Shown here: one piece after another, positions 8,307 through 18,111 of the stretch
Position numbering within the stretch: position 1 is the first letter of the stretch
Layout: the number at the start of each line of letters is the position of its first letter
Source of the DNA: Candidatus Nitrosotenuis aquarius
Lineage (GTDB): Archaea; Thermoproteota; Nitrososphaeria; Nitrososphaerales; Nitrosopumilaceae
Assembly: GCF_002787055.1 (NCBI RefSeq)
Contig: NZ_CP024808.1
Location: forward strand, 396,328-460,327
Direction: 5' to 3'
Length of the DNA stretch: 64,000 nucleotides
Notes under the pieces: generated by a model
What the model was told of the DNA's origin: nothing
The model's input: the letters and a program-made list of their open reading frames with translations, nothing else
The model's database searches: none
Made by a program: the position numbers and the translations under genes

Positions 8307-8569
8307 AATTCTGCAAATATCTCATCGGCTAATTTGCCTTTGAGCAAATGATCATGACAAAAAGATGGATAAATTCTCTGCATGCACGCGTAAAATCTGG
8401 ATCTTTTGTACGCAAGTGTTTTAATAATTTCTGAGTATTCTCCATTAAGAATCCCCCAAAGGTGAACAATCAGGTTCACTGTGCCAGCAAAGGACTTGTG
8501 GAGTGTTTTTTTTTTTGCTCCACAGGTCACTTTTTGCTGAAATTGTTTGTTCGTTTTGATTTTGCACAC
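8252..8569 (-). CDS. Doubtful ORF overlapping the Toprim gene start
   Basis: A 105-codon reading frame overlaps the Toprim gene by 55 bases. The C-terminal half (from GILNGEYSEIIKTLAYKRSR onward) has a composition that could be genuine protein, but the N-terminal half passes through the strong hairpin and 11-base T run described at 8462-8528, giving a Lys-rich stretch unlike a real protein. A shorter start within it is possible. I recognise no family and consider it about one chance in four of being real. Confidence 0.25.
   Translation of the reverse strand: MCKIKTNKQFQQKVTCGAKKKTLHKSFAGTVNLIVHLWGILNGEYSEIIKTLAYKRSRFYACMQRIYPSFCHDHLLKGKLADEIFAELWRFHMMRFLNCVTLLCP
8462..8528. other. Two strong hairpins with a T-rich loop (possible structured RNA)
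   Basis: GTGAAC (8462-8467) and GTTCAC (8474-8479) form a 6-bp hairpin with a 6-base loop. Just downstream GACTTGTGGAG (8493-8503) pairs with CTCCACAGGTC (8518-8528), an 11-bp stem with one T/G wobble, enclosing a loop with 11 consecutive T (8506-8516). The region sits in the nearly 300-base space between the Toprim gene and the divergent 239-aa gene. It may be a small RNA, a leader or a terminator-like element; strand is unresolved. Confidence 0.4.
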
Positions 8570-8600
8570 AGATTAATCATTATTTTGTATTGGAAAAATT

Positions 8601-9320
8601 ATGGCAAAGACCCAGCAGTATTTGGATTATTTTGTGGATTTGGCGCATCTGGCGTCTAAAATCCAGTCATATCTAATAGAGAGGCATTTTGAGGTGGGGT
8701 TTTCTTCTGAGAAAGGCTATTTCATCCAGGCATCAAAGCGAGGGGCACTACGAACTACAACAGGAACTAGGAGAAGTATTGACATTACCATAAAAGGAGT
8801 CCCAGATGATTTTGAGATAAAAATCTCCAGCGGTGAGTGGGGAAATAATCTGCTAGTGTCTGCACCATTATTTGTCGTTCCTGTGGTCGGAATTGCTGCA
8901 ACTGCCGCACGAGTATATACTGCTAAAAAGCTAGAATCAGACTTGTGGAAATACATCAAATCCGAGGTGGAATCATTACGAAACACAATGCAGTCCCAAA
9001 AGAAAAGTGTGCAGACCCAGTACGACTGTGATTATATTGAAGGCTATCCAGGATGGCAGAGCGTCGTTGGCGGCAAGCTAATCATTGAACAAAGCAATGG
9101 CAGGGAAAGACTGGTCTTTGAGGCACCAGACGGCGAGCAAATAACAATCCCATCTACAAAAATCCTCAAGGCATCCGTCGTATTAGGCAGAAAAGGACTG
9201 GGGCAAAACGACCAACTGCTAGAAATCACATGTACCGACAGGGATGGAAGCCAGATTCACCCTATCTTTAATCTGCAAAACGGTTCAATACTGAAAATTC
9301 TAGTCCAGATGAATCGCTAG
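8601..9320 (+). CDS. Hypothetical protein with central hydrophobic segment (239 aa)
   Basis: It begins MAKTQQYLDYFVDLAHLASK. Residues about 90-112 (LLVSAPLFVVPVVGIAATAARVY) form one hydrophobic helix in the middle of an otherwise soluble protein. Both flanking halves are beta-rich, and the C-terminal part (about 145-239: WQSVVGGKLIIEQSNGRERLVFEAPDG) has strand spacing like a PH/GRAM-type domain, which is only an impression. No family is recognised. A TATA-like stretch lies about 25-30 nt upstream of the ATG, suggesting a leaderless mRNA. Confidence 0.65.
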   Translation: MAKTQQYLDYFVDLAHLASKIQSYLIERHFEVGFSSEKGYFIQASKRGALRTTTGTRRSIDITIKGVPDDFEIKISSGEWGNNLLVSAPLFVVPVVGIAATAARVYTAKKLESDLWKYIKSEVESLRNTMQSQKKSVQTQYDCDYIEGYPGWQSVVGGKLIIEQSNGRERLVFEAPDGEQITIPSTKILKASVVLGRKGLGQNDQLLEITCTDRDGSQIHPIFNLQNGSILKILVQMNR

Positions 9321-9544
9321 AATGGATCTCGCTTTATGTAATCGTCTTGAGCGGATTTTATTTTCTGTTCGTATGCAATGTCGTATGTGATGTCGACTAG
9401 CTCGGCCTTGCTTGTAATAGGAGTTATGGTTTCGTCTTGCTCTAGTGTTATGTCTGCTTGCAGATTCAGCAATGTGTCTATGCTGTCGGCTAGAATCATG
9501 CGCACTTCTTTGATATAGTCAACAATGTCCTCATTTGCGCTCAT
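9317..9544 (-). CDS. Small helical hypothetical protein (75 aa)
   Basis: I place the start at the ATG at 9544 because a TATA-like AAATTAATTA is centred about 26 nt upstream, fitting a leaderless transcript; the frame stays open for 51 more codons upstream, so a longer form is possible. The protein is acidic and predicted helical (DIVDYIKEVRMILADSIDTL) and ends KRDPF. No family is recognised. Its end overlaps the stop of the convergent 239-aa gene. Confidence 0.55.
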   Translation of the reverse strand: MSANEDIVDYIKEVRMILADSIDTLLNLQADITLEQDETITPITSKAELVDITYDIAYEQKIKSAQDDYIKRDPF

Positions 9545-9856
9545 AGTAATACTGTCCAAGATTTGTCTAATTAATTTTTCAAGTGTTCGCTCCAAACACT
9601 CAGGCTCAAATTCATGGATTTTGTTTGGTTTTTGCAAACAGACTAGGGCTTTAGCCCATCCTGATAATAACAGCAAGCATGCACTATACCAGAGCAAGCC
9701 CTAGTGGAATCTGCTCATTTTATGTAATAACAGTAAAAAACACGACTAGAATTTTTGGGATTTTACTTACTAGAAAAAACAAGGTCCTGTTCTCGCACCA
9801 GGTGTTTGACGACACATATCGTACAACCTACATCATACAAAAAAGAGATAGAAAAA

Positions 9857-11209
9857 TTGCAATCTGCTAAAAAAATTCTGATTTTGGGTGGCGGATTTGC
9901 AGGAATCTCAGTGTTACAGGAATTAGAGTCTAGCTTCAAGCACAATGACAATGTCCAAATCACTCTGGTAAATGAAGACAATTTCTTTTTGTTCACGCCA
10001 ATGCTGCCGGAGTTGGCATCTGGCATGATTAGGCCTAGCGCAATCTCAATTCCATTGCGAATGGTCTGCAAGAAAACCGAATTCATCCAGGCCAAAGTAT
10101 CATCAATTGATCTGAAGAGTAAGCTTGTGGCCATCACTAGGCCGTTTGATGGGATGGTCAAGGTGCTATCTTATGATTATTTGGTGATTGCTATGGGGGG
10201 CACAACCAACTTCTTTGGCAACAAAAAAATCGAAAAGCATGCATTCACAATCAAAACAATACAGGATGCAATAGGAATCAAAACTCATTTGATCCACATG
10301 CTGGAAATTGCAGACACTGAAAAAAATCCAGCACTACAGGAAAAATTGCTGACAGTGGTGGTGGTGGGTGCAGGCTTTGCAGGAGTTGAAACGATTGGGG
10401 AGCTAAACGACTTTGTGCGCGATTCCGTCAAATCATACTATCACAATATCAATCCAGAAAACATCAGGATGATTTTGGTTTCTGCCAAGGATACCATACT
10501 GCCGGAGCTTGGAGAGGAATTGGGCAAAAAGGCATACGAGTCACTGCAAAAGGCAGGAATTAGAATCATACCAAATACAAAAGCGGTGGATGCAGGCGAG
10601 GATTTTGTATTTTTGGGAAATGGTGAGACCATACCATGCGATACTATGATCTGGACTGCCGGCGTCACAATAGACTCCGTCATAACAGATTTGGACTGCG
10701 AGCACAAGTCAGGCAGAATTGCAGTGGACCAGTACCTCAAGCTTGCTAACGACGATACCGTGTTTGCCCTAGGAGACTGTGCAGCAATTACTGATACAAA
10801 GACCGGAGGGTTGTATCCACCCACTGCCCAGCATGCACTAAGGCAAAGCAAAATAGTGTCACACAATCTAAAATCAACGATTCTTGGCAAGGTAGACCTC
10901 AAGCCGTTTAACTTTGAAAGCAAGGGCATGATGGCAATAATAGGAAAACGGGATGGAATTGCAAAGATCTCAGGTTATTCCCTGACCGGACTGCCTGCAT
11001 GGTTGATTTGGAAAACATACTATCTAATGATGCTCCCGACATTTGAGAAAAAGCTCAAAGTTGCAATGGATTGGACTGTAAATTCGCTGTTTACGCGAGA
11101 CATAACACTGGTCCGCAAAATAAAGAGAAAGAGCGTAAACCACCTAGACGGAATAGAAAGCCTTGATCAAGTATTGTTTAGATCAGAGGCGCAGGCCAAG
11201 ACAAATTGA
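9857..11209 (+). CDS. Type II NADH dehydrogenase-like FAD oxidoreductase
   Basis: The FAD-binding Rossmann motif KKILILGGGFAGISVL opens the protein, and the second nucleotide-binding motif VVVVGAGFAGVETIGEL follows near residue 170. The FAD-closing motif FALGDCAAI and the following PTAQHALRQ are typical of NDH-2/Ndi1-like NAD(P)H:quinone oxidoreductases. The C-terminus has amphipathic hydrophobic stretches (LPAWLIWKTYYLMMLPTF) suited to monotopic membrane binding. I choose the TTG at 9857, which puts the FAD motif at residue 5 as usual; the frame is open to an ATG at 9755. It would pass electrons from NAD(P)H or another donor to quinone. Confidence 0.85.
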   Translation: MQSAKKILILGGGFAGISVLQELESSFKHNDNVQITLVNEDNFFLFTPMLPELASGMIRPSAISIPLRMVCKKTEFIQAKVSSIDLKSKLVAITRPFDGMVKVLSYDYLVIAMGGTTNFFGNKKIEKHAFTIKTIQDAIGIKTHLIHMLEIADTEKNPALQEKLLTVVVVGAGFAGVETIGELNDFVRDSVKSYYHNINPENIRMILVSAKDTILPELGEELGKKAYESLQKAGIRIIPNTKAVDAGEDFVFLGNGETIPCDTMIWTAGVTIDSVITDLDCEHKSGRIAVDQYLKLANDDTVFALGDCAAITDTKTGGLYPPTAQHALRQSKIVSHNLKSTILGKVDLKPFNFESKGMMAIIGKRDGIAKISGYSLTGLPAWLIWKTYYLMMLPTFEKKLKVAMDWTVNSLFTRDITLVRKIKRKSVNHLDGIESLDQVLFRSEAQAKTN

Positions 11210-11272
11210 GCATATTGGACGCAAAAGCGAATTTTTCATTAAAATAAATACCGAATCCCAAGCAAACATACC

Positions 11273-12583
11273 ATGATAGGAACAGACCTAGAGAAATGGC
11301 GCAGAACTCATTATTCTAACCAATTATCTGCCAAGCTTGAAAACACTGATGTTACAGTAATGGGCTGGGTCTTATCAGTTCGAGGTCACGGCAATATTTC
11401 ATTTATGGCACTAAAAGACAAAGAGGGCGAAATCCAGATAGTTGCAAAGGCCGGAAGCTGTCCTGATGATGTGCGAGAAAAAATCTCACATCTTAAGGCT
11501 CACTCGTCAGTTGGAGTACTAGGTACGATAAAGCCGTCTGAAAAGGCGCCAAACGGAGTAGAGATAATACCCAAAGAACTCAAGGTATTTTCCGAAGTGG
11601 AAAAGATTCCACCATTTGAGCCATACGCAAAAACTGTCAAAAACATCGACACCAGGCTGGAAATTCGACCAATTGATCTGAAAAGAAAGCCACTGCAACA
11701 TGTATTCAAGGCGCGAAGCCTGGTTCTCAAATCAATTAGGGATTATTTTTATGAGAAAGGATTTTTGGAAATCAACACGCCAAAAATGATTGCAACTGCA
11801 ACAGAGGGCGGAGCTGCACTGTTTCCGATATTTTACTATAACAAAGAGGCGTTTTTGGCCCAGTCCCCCCAGTTGTACAAAGAGCAGCTAACTATGAGCT
11901 TTGAAAAAGTGTTTGAGATTGCACCGATATTTAGGGCGGAGCCGTCCAGAACTAATCGACATCTCTCAGAGGCAATCTCAATAGACCTAGAAGAGGCATA
12001 TGTAGACTATAACGACATAATGCAGAGAATAGAGGATTTGATTAAAGCCTCAATTAGAACAGTATCTGAATATGCCAAGAACAACCCTGAATCCGAATTT
12101 GTCGTGCCGGAATTGCCAGACAAAATCCCGCAATACACATACGCAGAACTAGTCGATAAAATGCAAAAAGTAGGCGCAAAGACAGAATGGGGCGATGACT
12201 TGTACCCATCAAATCTTAAAAAAATCGGCCTGGGTGGATTTTACTTTATCAAGGATTGGCCTACTGGACCCAAGCCATTCTATGTCAAGATAAACAAATT
12301 AGACCCGAAAATATCTGAATCCTTTGACCTGATGTTTGGCGATTTGGAATTATCCTCTGGCAGCACTAGGGTTGAGAAAAAGGCAGAGCTTGAAGAGCGA
12401 ATGAAGAACAAAGGACTCAAAGTGGATGCCTTTGAGTATCACCTTCGGGCGTTTGATTATGGAGTTCCGCCACACGCAGGCTGTGGAATAGGCCTAGAAA
12501 GACTAATCATGGCTCTGACTGGAACTGAAAACATAAGAGACACCACACTATACCCAAGAGACGTAGACAGGCTAACGCCTTAG
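11273..12583 (+). CDS. aspS: Aspartyl-tRNA synthetase, archaeal type, probably non-discriminating
   Basis: A class IIb synthetase of 436 aa: N-terminal OB-fold anticodon-binding domain (about 1-115), then motif 2 (FEIAPIFRAEPS with the FRAE loop) and motif 3 (GCGIGLERLIMALTG). AQSPQLYKEQL is the aspartate-binding flipping region of AspRS. In studied archaeal AspRS, a Trp and a Lys in the OB fold (positions 26 and 85 of the Thermococcus enzyme) restrict charging to tRNA-Asp; here the equivalents by my alignment are Leu34 and Pro93, the Pro being typical of non-discriminating enzymes. Together with gatCAB downstream this suggests Asp-tRNA-Asn is made and amidated. A TATA-like AAAATAAATACC lies about 25 nt upstream. 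Confidence 0.93.
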   Translation: MIGTDLEKWRRTHYSNQLSAKLENTDVTVMGWVLSVRGHGNISFMALKDKEGEIQIVAKAGSCPDDVREKISHLKAHSSVGVLGTIKPSEKAPNGVEIIPKELKVFSEVEKIPPFEPYAKTVKNIDTRLEIRPIDLKRKPLQHVFKARSLVLKSIRDYFYEKGFLEINTPKMIATATEGGAALFPIFYYNKEAFLAQSPQLYKEQLTMSFEKVFEIAPIFRAEPSRTNRHLSEAISIDLEEAYVDYNDIMQRIEDLIKASIRTVSEYAKNNPESEFVVPELPDKIPQYTYAELVDKMQKVGAKTEWGDDLYPSNLKKIGLGGFYFIKDWPTGPKPFYVKINKLDPKISESFDLMFGDLELSSGSTRVEKKAELEERMKNKGLKVDAFEYHLRAFDYGVPPHAGCGIGLERLIMALTGTENIRDTTLYPRDVDRLTP

Positions 12584-12591
12584 GTGAAACC

Positions 12592-12858
12592 TTGGTAACA
12601 AAAGAAGACATTGAGCACATTGCAAAGCTAATGAGAATAGATATTGAGAGTTCTGACGAGTATTTTGAGCGGGTAAAAAAAATCCTTGGCTATTTTGACA
12701 TTTTAGACAAGGCAGACATTGAGGGTGAAGAAGTACCGGTACAACAAGTAACAATCGATGATCTTAGAGAAGACAAGTATGTCGCGTTTGATGATCCTCT
12801 AATACAACAACTCAAAAACTACAAGGGCAGATACGTCCGCGCACCCAAGATGAATTAG
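12592..12858 (+). CDS. gatC: Asp/Glu-tRNA amidotransferase subunit C
   Basis: An 88-aa GatC: starts at a TTG 8 bases after aspS, with the family pattern of IEHIAKLMRIDI near the N-terminus, VKKILGYFDILDKADIEG in the middle, and the C-terminal LREDKYVAF...YVRAPKM. GatC clamps and stabilises the GatA-GatB pair. It is followed directly (no gap) by gatA. Confidence 0.92.
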   Translation: MVTKEDIEHIAKLMRIDIESSDEYFERVKKILGYFDILDKADIEGEEVPVQQVTIDDLREDKYVAFDDPLIQQLKNYKGRYVRAPKMN

Positions 12859-14307
12859 ATGGACCTTGGAATCTCTGCCATAGAATACATCAATGGCATC
12901 AAAAACGGCACAATCACTGTAGAGGAATTTGTAGCAAAAACTCTGGAGCATATCAAAAAAGTAGAGCCAAAACTGCACGCCTTTATCTCATTAAATGATG
13001 ATGCTCTAGAGCAGGCACAAGCAATAGACAAAAAGGTAAAGGCAGGCCAAAACGTCGGTGCATTTTATGGAATTCCAATATCAATCAAGGACAATATCTG
13101 CATCAAGGGCGGCAAGACAACATGTGCATCAAAGATGCTTGCAAATTACACGTCCCCATATGATGCAACCGTAGTATCCAAGCTAAAATCCCAAGATGCA
13201 GTAATAATTGGCAAGACAAACCTAGATGAATTTGCAATGGGCGTTGCAACGGAATTTTCCGCATTTGGTCCAAGCAAAAACCCATGGAACATAGATTATG
13301 TTCCAGGAGGATCGTCTGGCGGAAGCGCAGTATCTGTTGCAGGCCTAGAATCGATACTATCGCTGGGATCTGATACCGGAGGCTCTGTTAGAAATCCCGC
13401 CAGCTTTTGTAGTATCGTTGGACTAAAGCCGACATATGGTTTGGTATCTAGGTATGGCCTAGTGTCATATGCAAACAGCATTGAACAAATCGGTCCGATG
13501 GGGAGGCGAGTGGAAGATGTTGCGTTATTGCTAAACCACATTGCAGGAAAAGATCCGCATGATCCTACAACAATAGACAACAAAAACCAGGACTATCTTT
13601 CTGGAATTGATGCTGGAATCTCTGGCAAAAAAATCGGAATCATAAAAGAGATGAGTTCCGGTGCCGGATTAGATGATACAGTAGCATCCGTATTCAAAAA
13701 TGCAGTGTCTGCATTTGAGAAATTGGGCACCAAAATAGAAGAAGTGTCACTAGACATGGTGGAATATACCGTTGCGACGTACTATGTGCTTACTACTGCA
13801 GAGGCTGGAAGCAACCTGTCCAGGTATGACAACTTGCGATATGGGTACGATTTGGATTCCGAGGGATATGAATTCAAATCGTACATTTCAAAGGCAAGAC
13901 GCAATTTTGGACCAGAGGTAACGCGAAGAATGATTCTTGGTGGATTTGTGCCGTCTGCGGGATTTGCAGGAAAATACCTACTCAAGGCGCTAAAAGTAAA
14001 AAGCAAGCTCAAAAAACAAATCCAATCGGCATTTTCAAAATGCGACTTTTTAATATCCCCCACAGTACCCGTACTGCCTTTCAAGTTTGGAGAAAAAATA
14101 GACGATCCGCTTGCAATGTATATGGCTGACATCAACACAGTTACTGCCAATTTGACTGGAGTGCCAGCCATTTCAGTACCATATGAAGTCAAAAATGGAT
14201 TGCCAGTAGGAATACAAATTCATGCCAATATCCTACAGGAAAAACAATTGTTACAGGCCGCATATGCTCTACAAAGCACAACCAAGCTACCGGAGATTCC
14301 GCTATGA
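12859..14307 (+). CDS. gatA: Asp/Glu-tRNA amidotransferase subunit A
   Basis: A 482-aa amidase-signature protein that releases ammonia from glutamine. The Ser-cisSer-Lys triad is visible: Lys77 in SIKDNICIKGG, the GGSSGGSA loop near residues 151-157, and the nucleophile Ser176 in SDTGGSVRNPAS. The end overlaps gatB by 4 bases (ATGA), so the subunits are translationally coupled. Confidence 0.95.
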   Translation: MDLGISAIEYINGIKNGTITVEEFVAKTLEHIKKVEPKLHAFISLNDDALEQAQAIDKKVKAGQNVGAFYGIPISIKDNICIKGGKTTCASKMLANYTSPYDATVVSKLKSQDAVIIGKTNLDEFAMGVATEFSAFGPSKNPWNIDYVPGGSSGGSAVSVAGLESILSLGSDTGGSVRNPASFCSIVGLKPTYGLVSRYGLVSYANSIEQIGPMGRRVEDVALLLNHIAGKDPHDPTTIDNKNQDYLSGIDAGISGKKIGIIKEMSSGAGLDDTVASVFKNAVSAFEKLGTKIEEVSLDMVEYTVATYYVLTTAEAGSNLSRYDNLRYGYDLDSEGYEFKSYISKARRNFGPEVTRRMILGGFVPSAGFAGKYLLKALKVKSKLKKQIQSAFSKCDFLISPTVPVLPFKFGEKIDDPLAMYMADINTVTANLTGVPAISVPYEVKNGLPVGIQIHANILQEKQLLQAAYALQSTTKLPEIPL

Positions 14308-15704
14308 TAGGCCTAGAAATTCACTGTCAGCTGACCAAGCTAGAAAGCAAGCTGTTCTGTACTTGCAAGGCAAACTATCGCGGATTTGAGCCAAACACAA
14401 ACATCTGTCCCGTATGCATGGGAATGCCAGGTACTTTGCCAAGGCTGAACAAAAAGGCAGTAGAAAAGGCAACAATGATTGCAATGGCACTCAACTGCAA
14501 GACGCCGCAAAGCCTTGGCTTTTTTAGAAAAAATTACTTTTATCCAGACCTGCCAAAAAACTTCCAAATAACCCAGCTAAACTTGTATGGACCTACCAGC
14601 ATTGGCGAGCAAGGCAAAGTTTCCATAGAAGGAAAAGAGATTCGAATCAGGCGGATCCAAATAGAAGAAGACCCAGGCAGGCTAATCTATGAGGGAGCAT
14701 CGGAGAGAACAGCAATCACCCTGGTGGACTATAACCGTGCAGGCACACCTCTAGTGGAAATAGTGACAGAGCCTGATTTTGACAACCCGCGACAGGTGCG
14801 AATCTTTCTTAATGTGTTGTCGGACTTGCTTGAAAACCTTGGCGTATCAGACCCAACACTGGAAGGCGCCATGCGTGCAGACGCAAACGTCTCCATCGAG
14901 GGCGGAAACAGAGTAGAGGTCAAAAACATTGGCTCTTTTCATGATTTAGAAAAGGCAATCCACTTTGAGCTCACACGCCAGACAAGCCTCAAAGAAAGAG
15001 GAATTGAAATTGCACAGGAGACTCGTCACTGGGACGATAAGCGAAAGATAACAATATCATCCAGATCCAAAGAAGAGGATGAGGACTACCGGTATATCCT
15101 CGAAGGTGATATACCGTGGGTGATAATGGATGAGGCATCACTGCAATCATGGAAGAAAAACATGCCAGAGAGTATCAGCTCCAAAAAGGAAAGATACGTC
15201 ACAAAATACGGCATCCCAGCACAGGTAGCAGAGGTGTTATCATCTGACAAGTATTATTCGGATTTGTTTGAGCAGGCCCATGATGAATCAAATGCCAAAG
15301 AAGTTGCAAATATGATCACAACTGATCTGATGGGCCTAGTTGACACCAGAGAAAAACGAGAGCAATCTAAACTAGTACCAAAACACCTCTCTGATCTAGT
15401 ATCAATGATAAGTTCCGGCAAAGTAACTCGAAGCTCGGCAAAAAATGCACTTCAGGAAATTGTCAAGACCGGAAAATCCGTATCAGATATCATATCCAGT
15501 ACTGGTTTGGCAAAAATCTCTGACGAATCAGAGTTGGGTAAAATAATCGATGAGATAATATCGCAAGAAGGCACAGCTGTTCAGCAGGCACGGGAGAATC
15601 CTCAAACCATAAACTATCTTGTTGGAAAGGTAATGCAGAAAACCAAAGGAAAAGCAGACCCAACAATAACGCTAAATCTATTCAAGAAAAAAATTGGAAT
15701 CTGA
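14304..15704 (+). CDS. gatB: Asp/Glu-tRNA amidotransferase subunit B
   Basis: A 466-aa GatB, the kinase/amidotransferase subunit that activates the misacylated tRNA. It opens with GLEIHCQLTKLESKLFC and has the zinc-ligand pairs CTC near residue 25 and CPVCMG near residue 45. RKNYFYPDLPKNFQITQ is the signature of the family, and the C-terminal YqeY-like tRNA-binding tail ends NYLVGKVMQKTKG. It is the last recognised gene of the aspS-gatC-gatA-gatB operon. Confidence 0.95.
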   Translation: MIGLEIHCQLTKLESKLFCTCKANYRGFEPNTNICPVCMGMPGTLPRLNKKAVEKATMIAMALNCKTPQSLGFFRKNYFYPDLPKNFQITQLNLYGPTSIGEQGKVSIEGKEIRIRRIQIEEDPGRLIYEGASERTAITLVDYNRAGTPLVEIVTEPDFDNPRQVRIFLNVLSDLLENLGVSDPTLEGAMRADANVSIEGGNRVEVKNIGSFHDLEKAIHFELTRQTSLKERGIEIAQETRHWDDKRKITISSRSKEEDEDYRYILEGDIPWVIMDEASLQSWKKNMPESISSKKERYVTKYGIPAQVAEVLSSDKYYSDLFEQAHDESNAKEVANMITTDLMGLVDTREKREQSKLVPKHLSDLVSMISSGKVTRSSAKNALQEIVKTGKSVSDIISSTGLAKISDESELGKIIDEIISQEGTAVQQARENPQTINYLVGKVMQKTKGKADPTITLNLFKKKIGI

Positions 15705-15963
15705 GATTAACGCCGACGAGGCAGAGATTATACGAATAATATCCAGTCTTCCGGAATTTTCATGGCTGATCACTGCAGAATTGGCCAAAATTAGGCACGA
15801 AATCAGGGGTAAAATAGCAAAAACCCTGCACGAATACTATCTAGAAAACACAAGAAATGAAAAAGGAGTCTGGACTGCCAAATTTGCATCTGTTGGCATA
15901 AGCGAGGACGATGGAAAGACGATGATCTCATGTGCAAGGCGCCTTGGAATGGAGATGTTCTGA
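15694..15963 (+). CDS. Small hypothetical protein at end of the gat operon (89 aa)
   Basis: A TTG start at 15694 lies inside the last codons of gatB (11-base overlap), indicating translation coupling. The protein is helical and basic, ends in the Cys-containing [10 protein letters not shown], and has no recognised family. Its position suggests co-expression with the amidotransferase, but nothing in the sequence links it to tRNA. Confidence 0.65.
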   Translation: MESEINADEAEIIRIISSLPEFSWLITAELAKIRHEIRGKIAKTLHEYYLENTRNEKGVWTAKFASVGISEDDGKTMISCARRLGMEMF

Positions 15964-15965
15964 CC

Positions 15966-17888
15966 ATGTCTTTTGTGTTTATTCCAACAAAAGAACAAAC
16001 GGAAAACTCTAACATTTTTCGATTCATGCAAAAACACAACATTTCGTCTTTGCAGGAATTGCACAAAAAATCCGTATCCGATGTAAATTGGTACTGGAAT
16101 GCAGTAAACGATGACATCGGCATAGTCTGGGACAAAAAATATACAGTTGTTTCTGATTTTTCTGCAGGAAAACCATGGGCAAAGTGGTTTACTAATGGCA
16201 AGCTAAACATCATAAATTCCACACTGTCAAAATTTGCCAAAAAAATACCAGACAAGATTGCATATTATTTTGTATCAGAAAATAATATTGAACAAAAAAT
16301 CACCTACCTACAATTAGAAAATCATGTAAACAAACTTGCAAATGCGTTGATATCATTAGGTGTACAAAAAGGAGATGTTGTCGCAATCTATATGCCGATG
16401 ATCCTAGAATCAATCATCACAATATTGGCATGTGCAAAAATAGGTGCAATCCAGACAACAATATTTTCCGGATATAGTTCAGACGCACTAAACGTCAGAT
16501 TGCAAGATTCAAATGCAAAAATCTTGTTTGTATCTGACGGATTTAATCGTAGGGGAAAATCAGTGTCACAAATAGATGCAGCACAAAATGCACTAGAGCA
16601 AACCAGTATTGAAAAAATAGTCATAGTACCATATCGCGATACAGACAAGTACGAGTTTTCTGACAAAATTCTAGACTATGTAAAACTAGTATCCAATCAA
16701 TCAGAGACATGCCAGACAAGAACACTAGATTCAGAAGATCCATTGTTCATACTATACACCTCTGGCACGACTGGCAAGCCAAAAGGAGTCATTCACACGC
16801 ATGGCGGATTTACAGTTTTTGCGGGCCATCAAGCATCATACTTGATTGATTTGACGCCGGATGATGTTTTGTTTTGGCCTGCTGATATTGGTTGGATTAC
16901 TGGCCAAGTGTGGAATGTATACGGATTGCTCGAAATTGGTGCAACAGCAGTAATCTATGATGGTGCAATTGATTATCCAAATCAAGGCAGAGTCTGGGAA
17001 TTGCTCTCAAAATATGGAGTGACAATTTTTGGAATTTCTCCTACTGCTACTAGGATGTTTAGAAAATCCGGAATTAATCCAAGGGAAAAATACAATCTGA
17101 ATAAAATTAGAATTATTCCAACCACAGGCGAGCCAATTGATGAGGAGTCATGGTGGTGGTTATATGAAAAAATTGGTAACAAAAAAATCCCAATCATGAA
17201 TTTGGCTGGAGGAACTGAGATAGGCGGTGCAATGCTATCAGTATTTCCAGGAATGAAATTAAAACCAACCACAGTCGGTATGCCATGCCCCGGTTTTGAT
17301 CTTGATGTCATAGACGAAAACCAAAACTCACTGACAGACCAAAAAGGCTTTCTTGTAATAAGGACGCCATGGCCTAGCATGACACGCGGCTTACTTGGTG
17401 ATAACACCAGATACATTCAGACCTATTGGAGTCAATACAAAGACCTCTGGTTTCATGGAGATTACGTTATTTGTGACTCTAATGGATTGTGGTACATGCA
17501 TGGCCGAGTAGATGATGTGATCAATGTATCAGGACACAGATTAAGTACAGTGGAAATTGAGCGAGTTGTTTCCACACATCCACAAATCGCAGACTCTGCC
17601 GCAATATCAATCCCAGACGACATCACAGGTGAGGCAATCGTAGTATTTGTCGTACTCAAGGATAAGTCATCCCAAGACATTCAAAAACAAATTCAGGACC
17701 ATGTCTCTGATAAAATAGGCAAGCTTGCACGTCCAAAACTGATATACGCAATATCAGAAATGCCTAAAACACGCACCGGTAAAGTAATGAGAAGACTGCT
17801 AAAAGCAAAATTACTTGTGGAGTCACTAGGGGATTTGTCGGGATTGGAAAATCCTCACGTCCTAGATGAGATTATCGGACCCAAATAA
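15966..17888 (+). CDS. AMP-forming acetyl-CoA synthetase-like acyl-CoA ligase
   Basis: A 640-aa ANL-superfamily ligase. The start at ATG 15966 follows the previous stop by 2 bases and gives the usual Acs N-terminal cap ([18 protein letters not shown]). The P-loop [18 protein letters not shown], the adenylation motifs of the family, the [20 protein letters not shown] hinge and the C-terminal catalytic Lys in [11 protein letters not shown] are all present. Acetate is the family's usual substrate; propionate, acetoacetate or 3-hydroxypropionate cannot be ruled out. The Lys in the last motif is the known acetylation site in bacterial enzymes. Confidence 0.85.
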   Translation: MSFVFIPTKEQTENSNIFRFMQKHNISSLQELHKKSVSDVNWYWNAVNDDIGIVWDKKYTVVSDFSAGKPWAKWFTNGKLNIINSTLSKFAKKIPDKIAYYFVSENNIEQKITYLQLENHVNKLANALISLGVQKGDVVAIYMPMILESIITILACAKIGAIQTTIFSGYSSDALNVRLQDSNAKILFVSDGFNRRGKSVSQIDAAQNALEQTSIEKIVIVPYRDTDKYEFSDKILDYVKLVSNQSETCQTRTLDSEDPLFILYTSGTTGKPKGVIHTHGGFTVFAGHQASYLIDLTPDDVLFWPADIGWITGQVWNVYGLLEIGATAVIYDGAIDYPNQGRVWELLSKYGVTIFGISPTATRMFRKSGINPREKYNLNKIRIIPTTGEPIDEESWWWLYEKIGNKKIPIMNLAGGTEIGGAMLSVFPGMKLKPTTVGMPCPGFDLDVIDENQNSLTDQKGFLVIRTPWPSMTRGLLGDNTRYIQTYWSQYKDLWFHGDYVICDSNGLWYMHGRVDDVINVSGHRLSTVEIERVVSTHPQIADSAAISIPDDITGEAIVVFVVLKDKSSQDIQKQIQDHVSDKIGKLARPKLIYAISEMPKTRTGKVMRRLLKAKLLVESLGDLSGLENPHVLDEIIGPK

Positions 17889-17896
17889 CATCCAAA

Positions 17897-18109
17897 ATGC
17901 TTTTTGATTGGAAAATTCTAATTCGCAAACGCCATCGTATGCAAATTACAGAATCACTTGATTGTGTCGAATCTATCCCGGTATTATCTGGATTAAACAA
18001 AATCCACAACATTGTTCGACATTATTGTGTGATTCCCTTTGACATAAACAAGACATTCGTAGCTTAAACTAGTCTGGATGAAAAAACAAAAGAAGAGTTG
18101 GAAAAATAG
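17897..18109 (+). pseudogene. Possible degraded small ORF with in-frame stop
   Basis: An ATG at 17897 opens a 56-codon frame that ends at TAA (18065-18067). The same frame then continues in the style of a normal protein end (TSLDEKTKEELEK) to a TAG at 18107. This looks like a small gene interrupted by one nonsense change, or a coincidence in a 220-base intergenic gap. No family is recognised. Confidence 0.25.
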
Positions 18110-18111
18110 GA

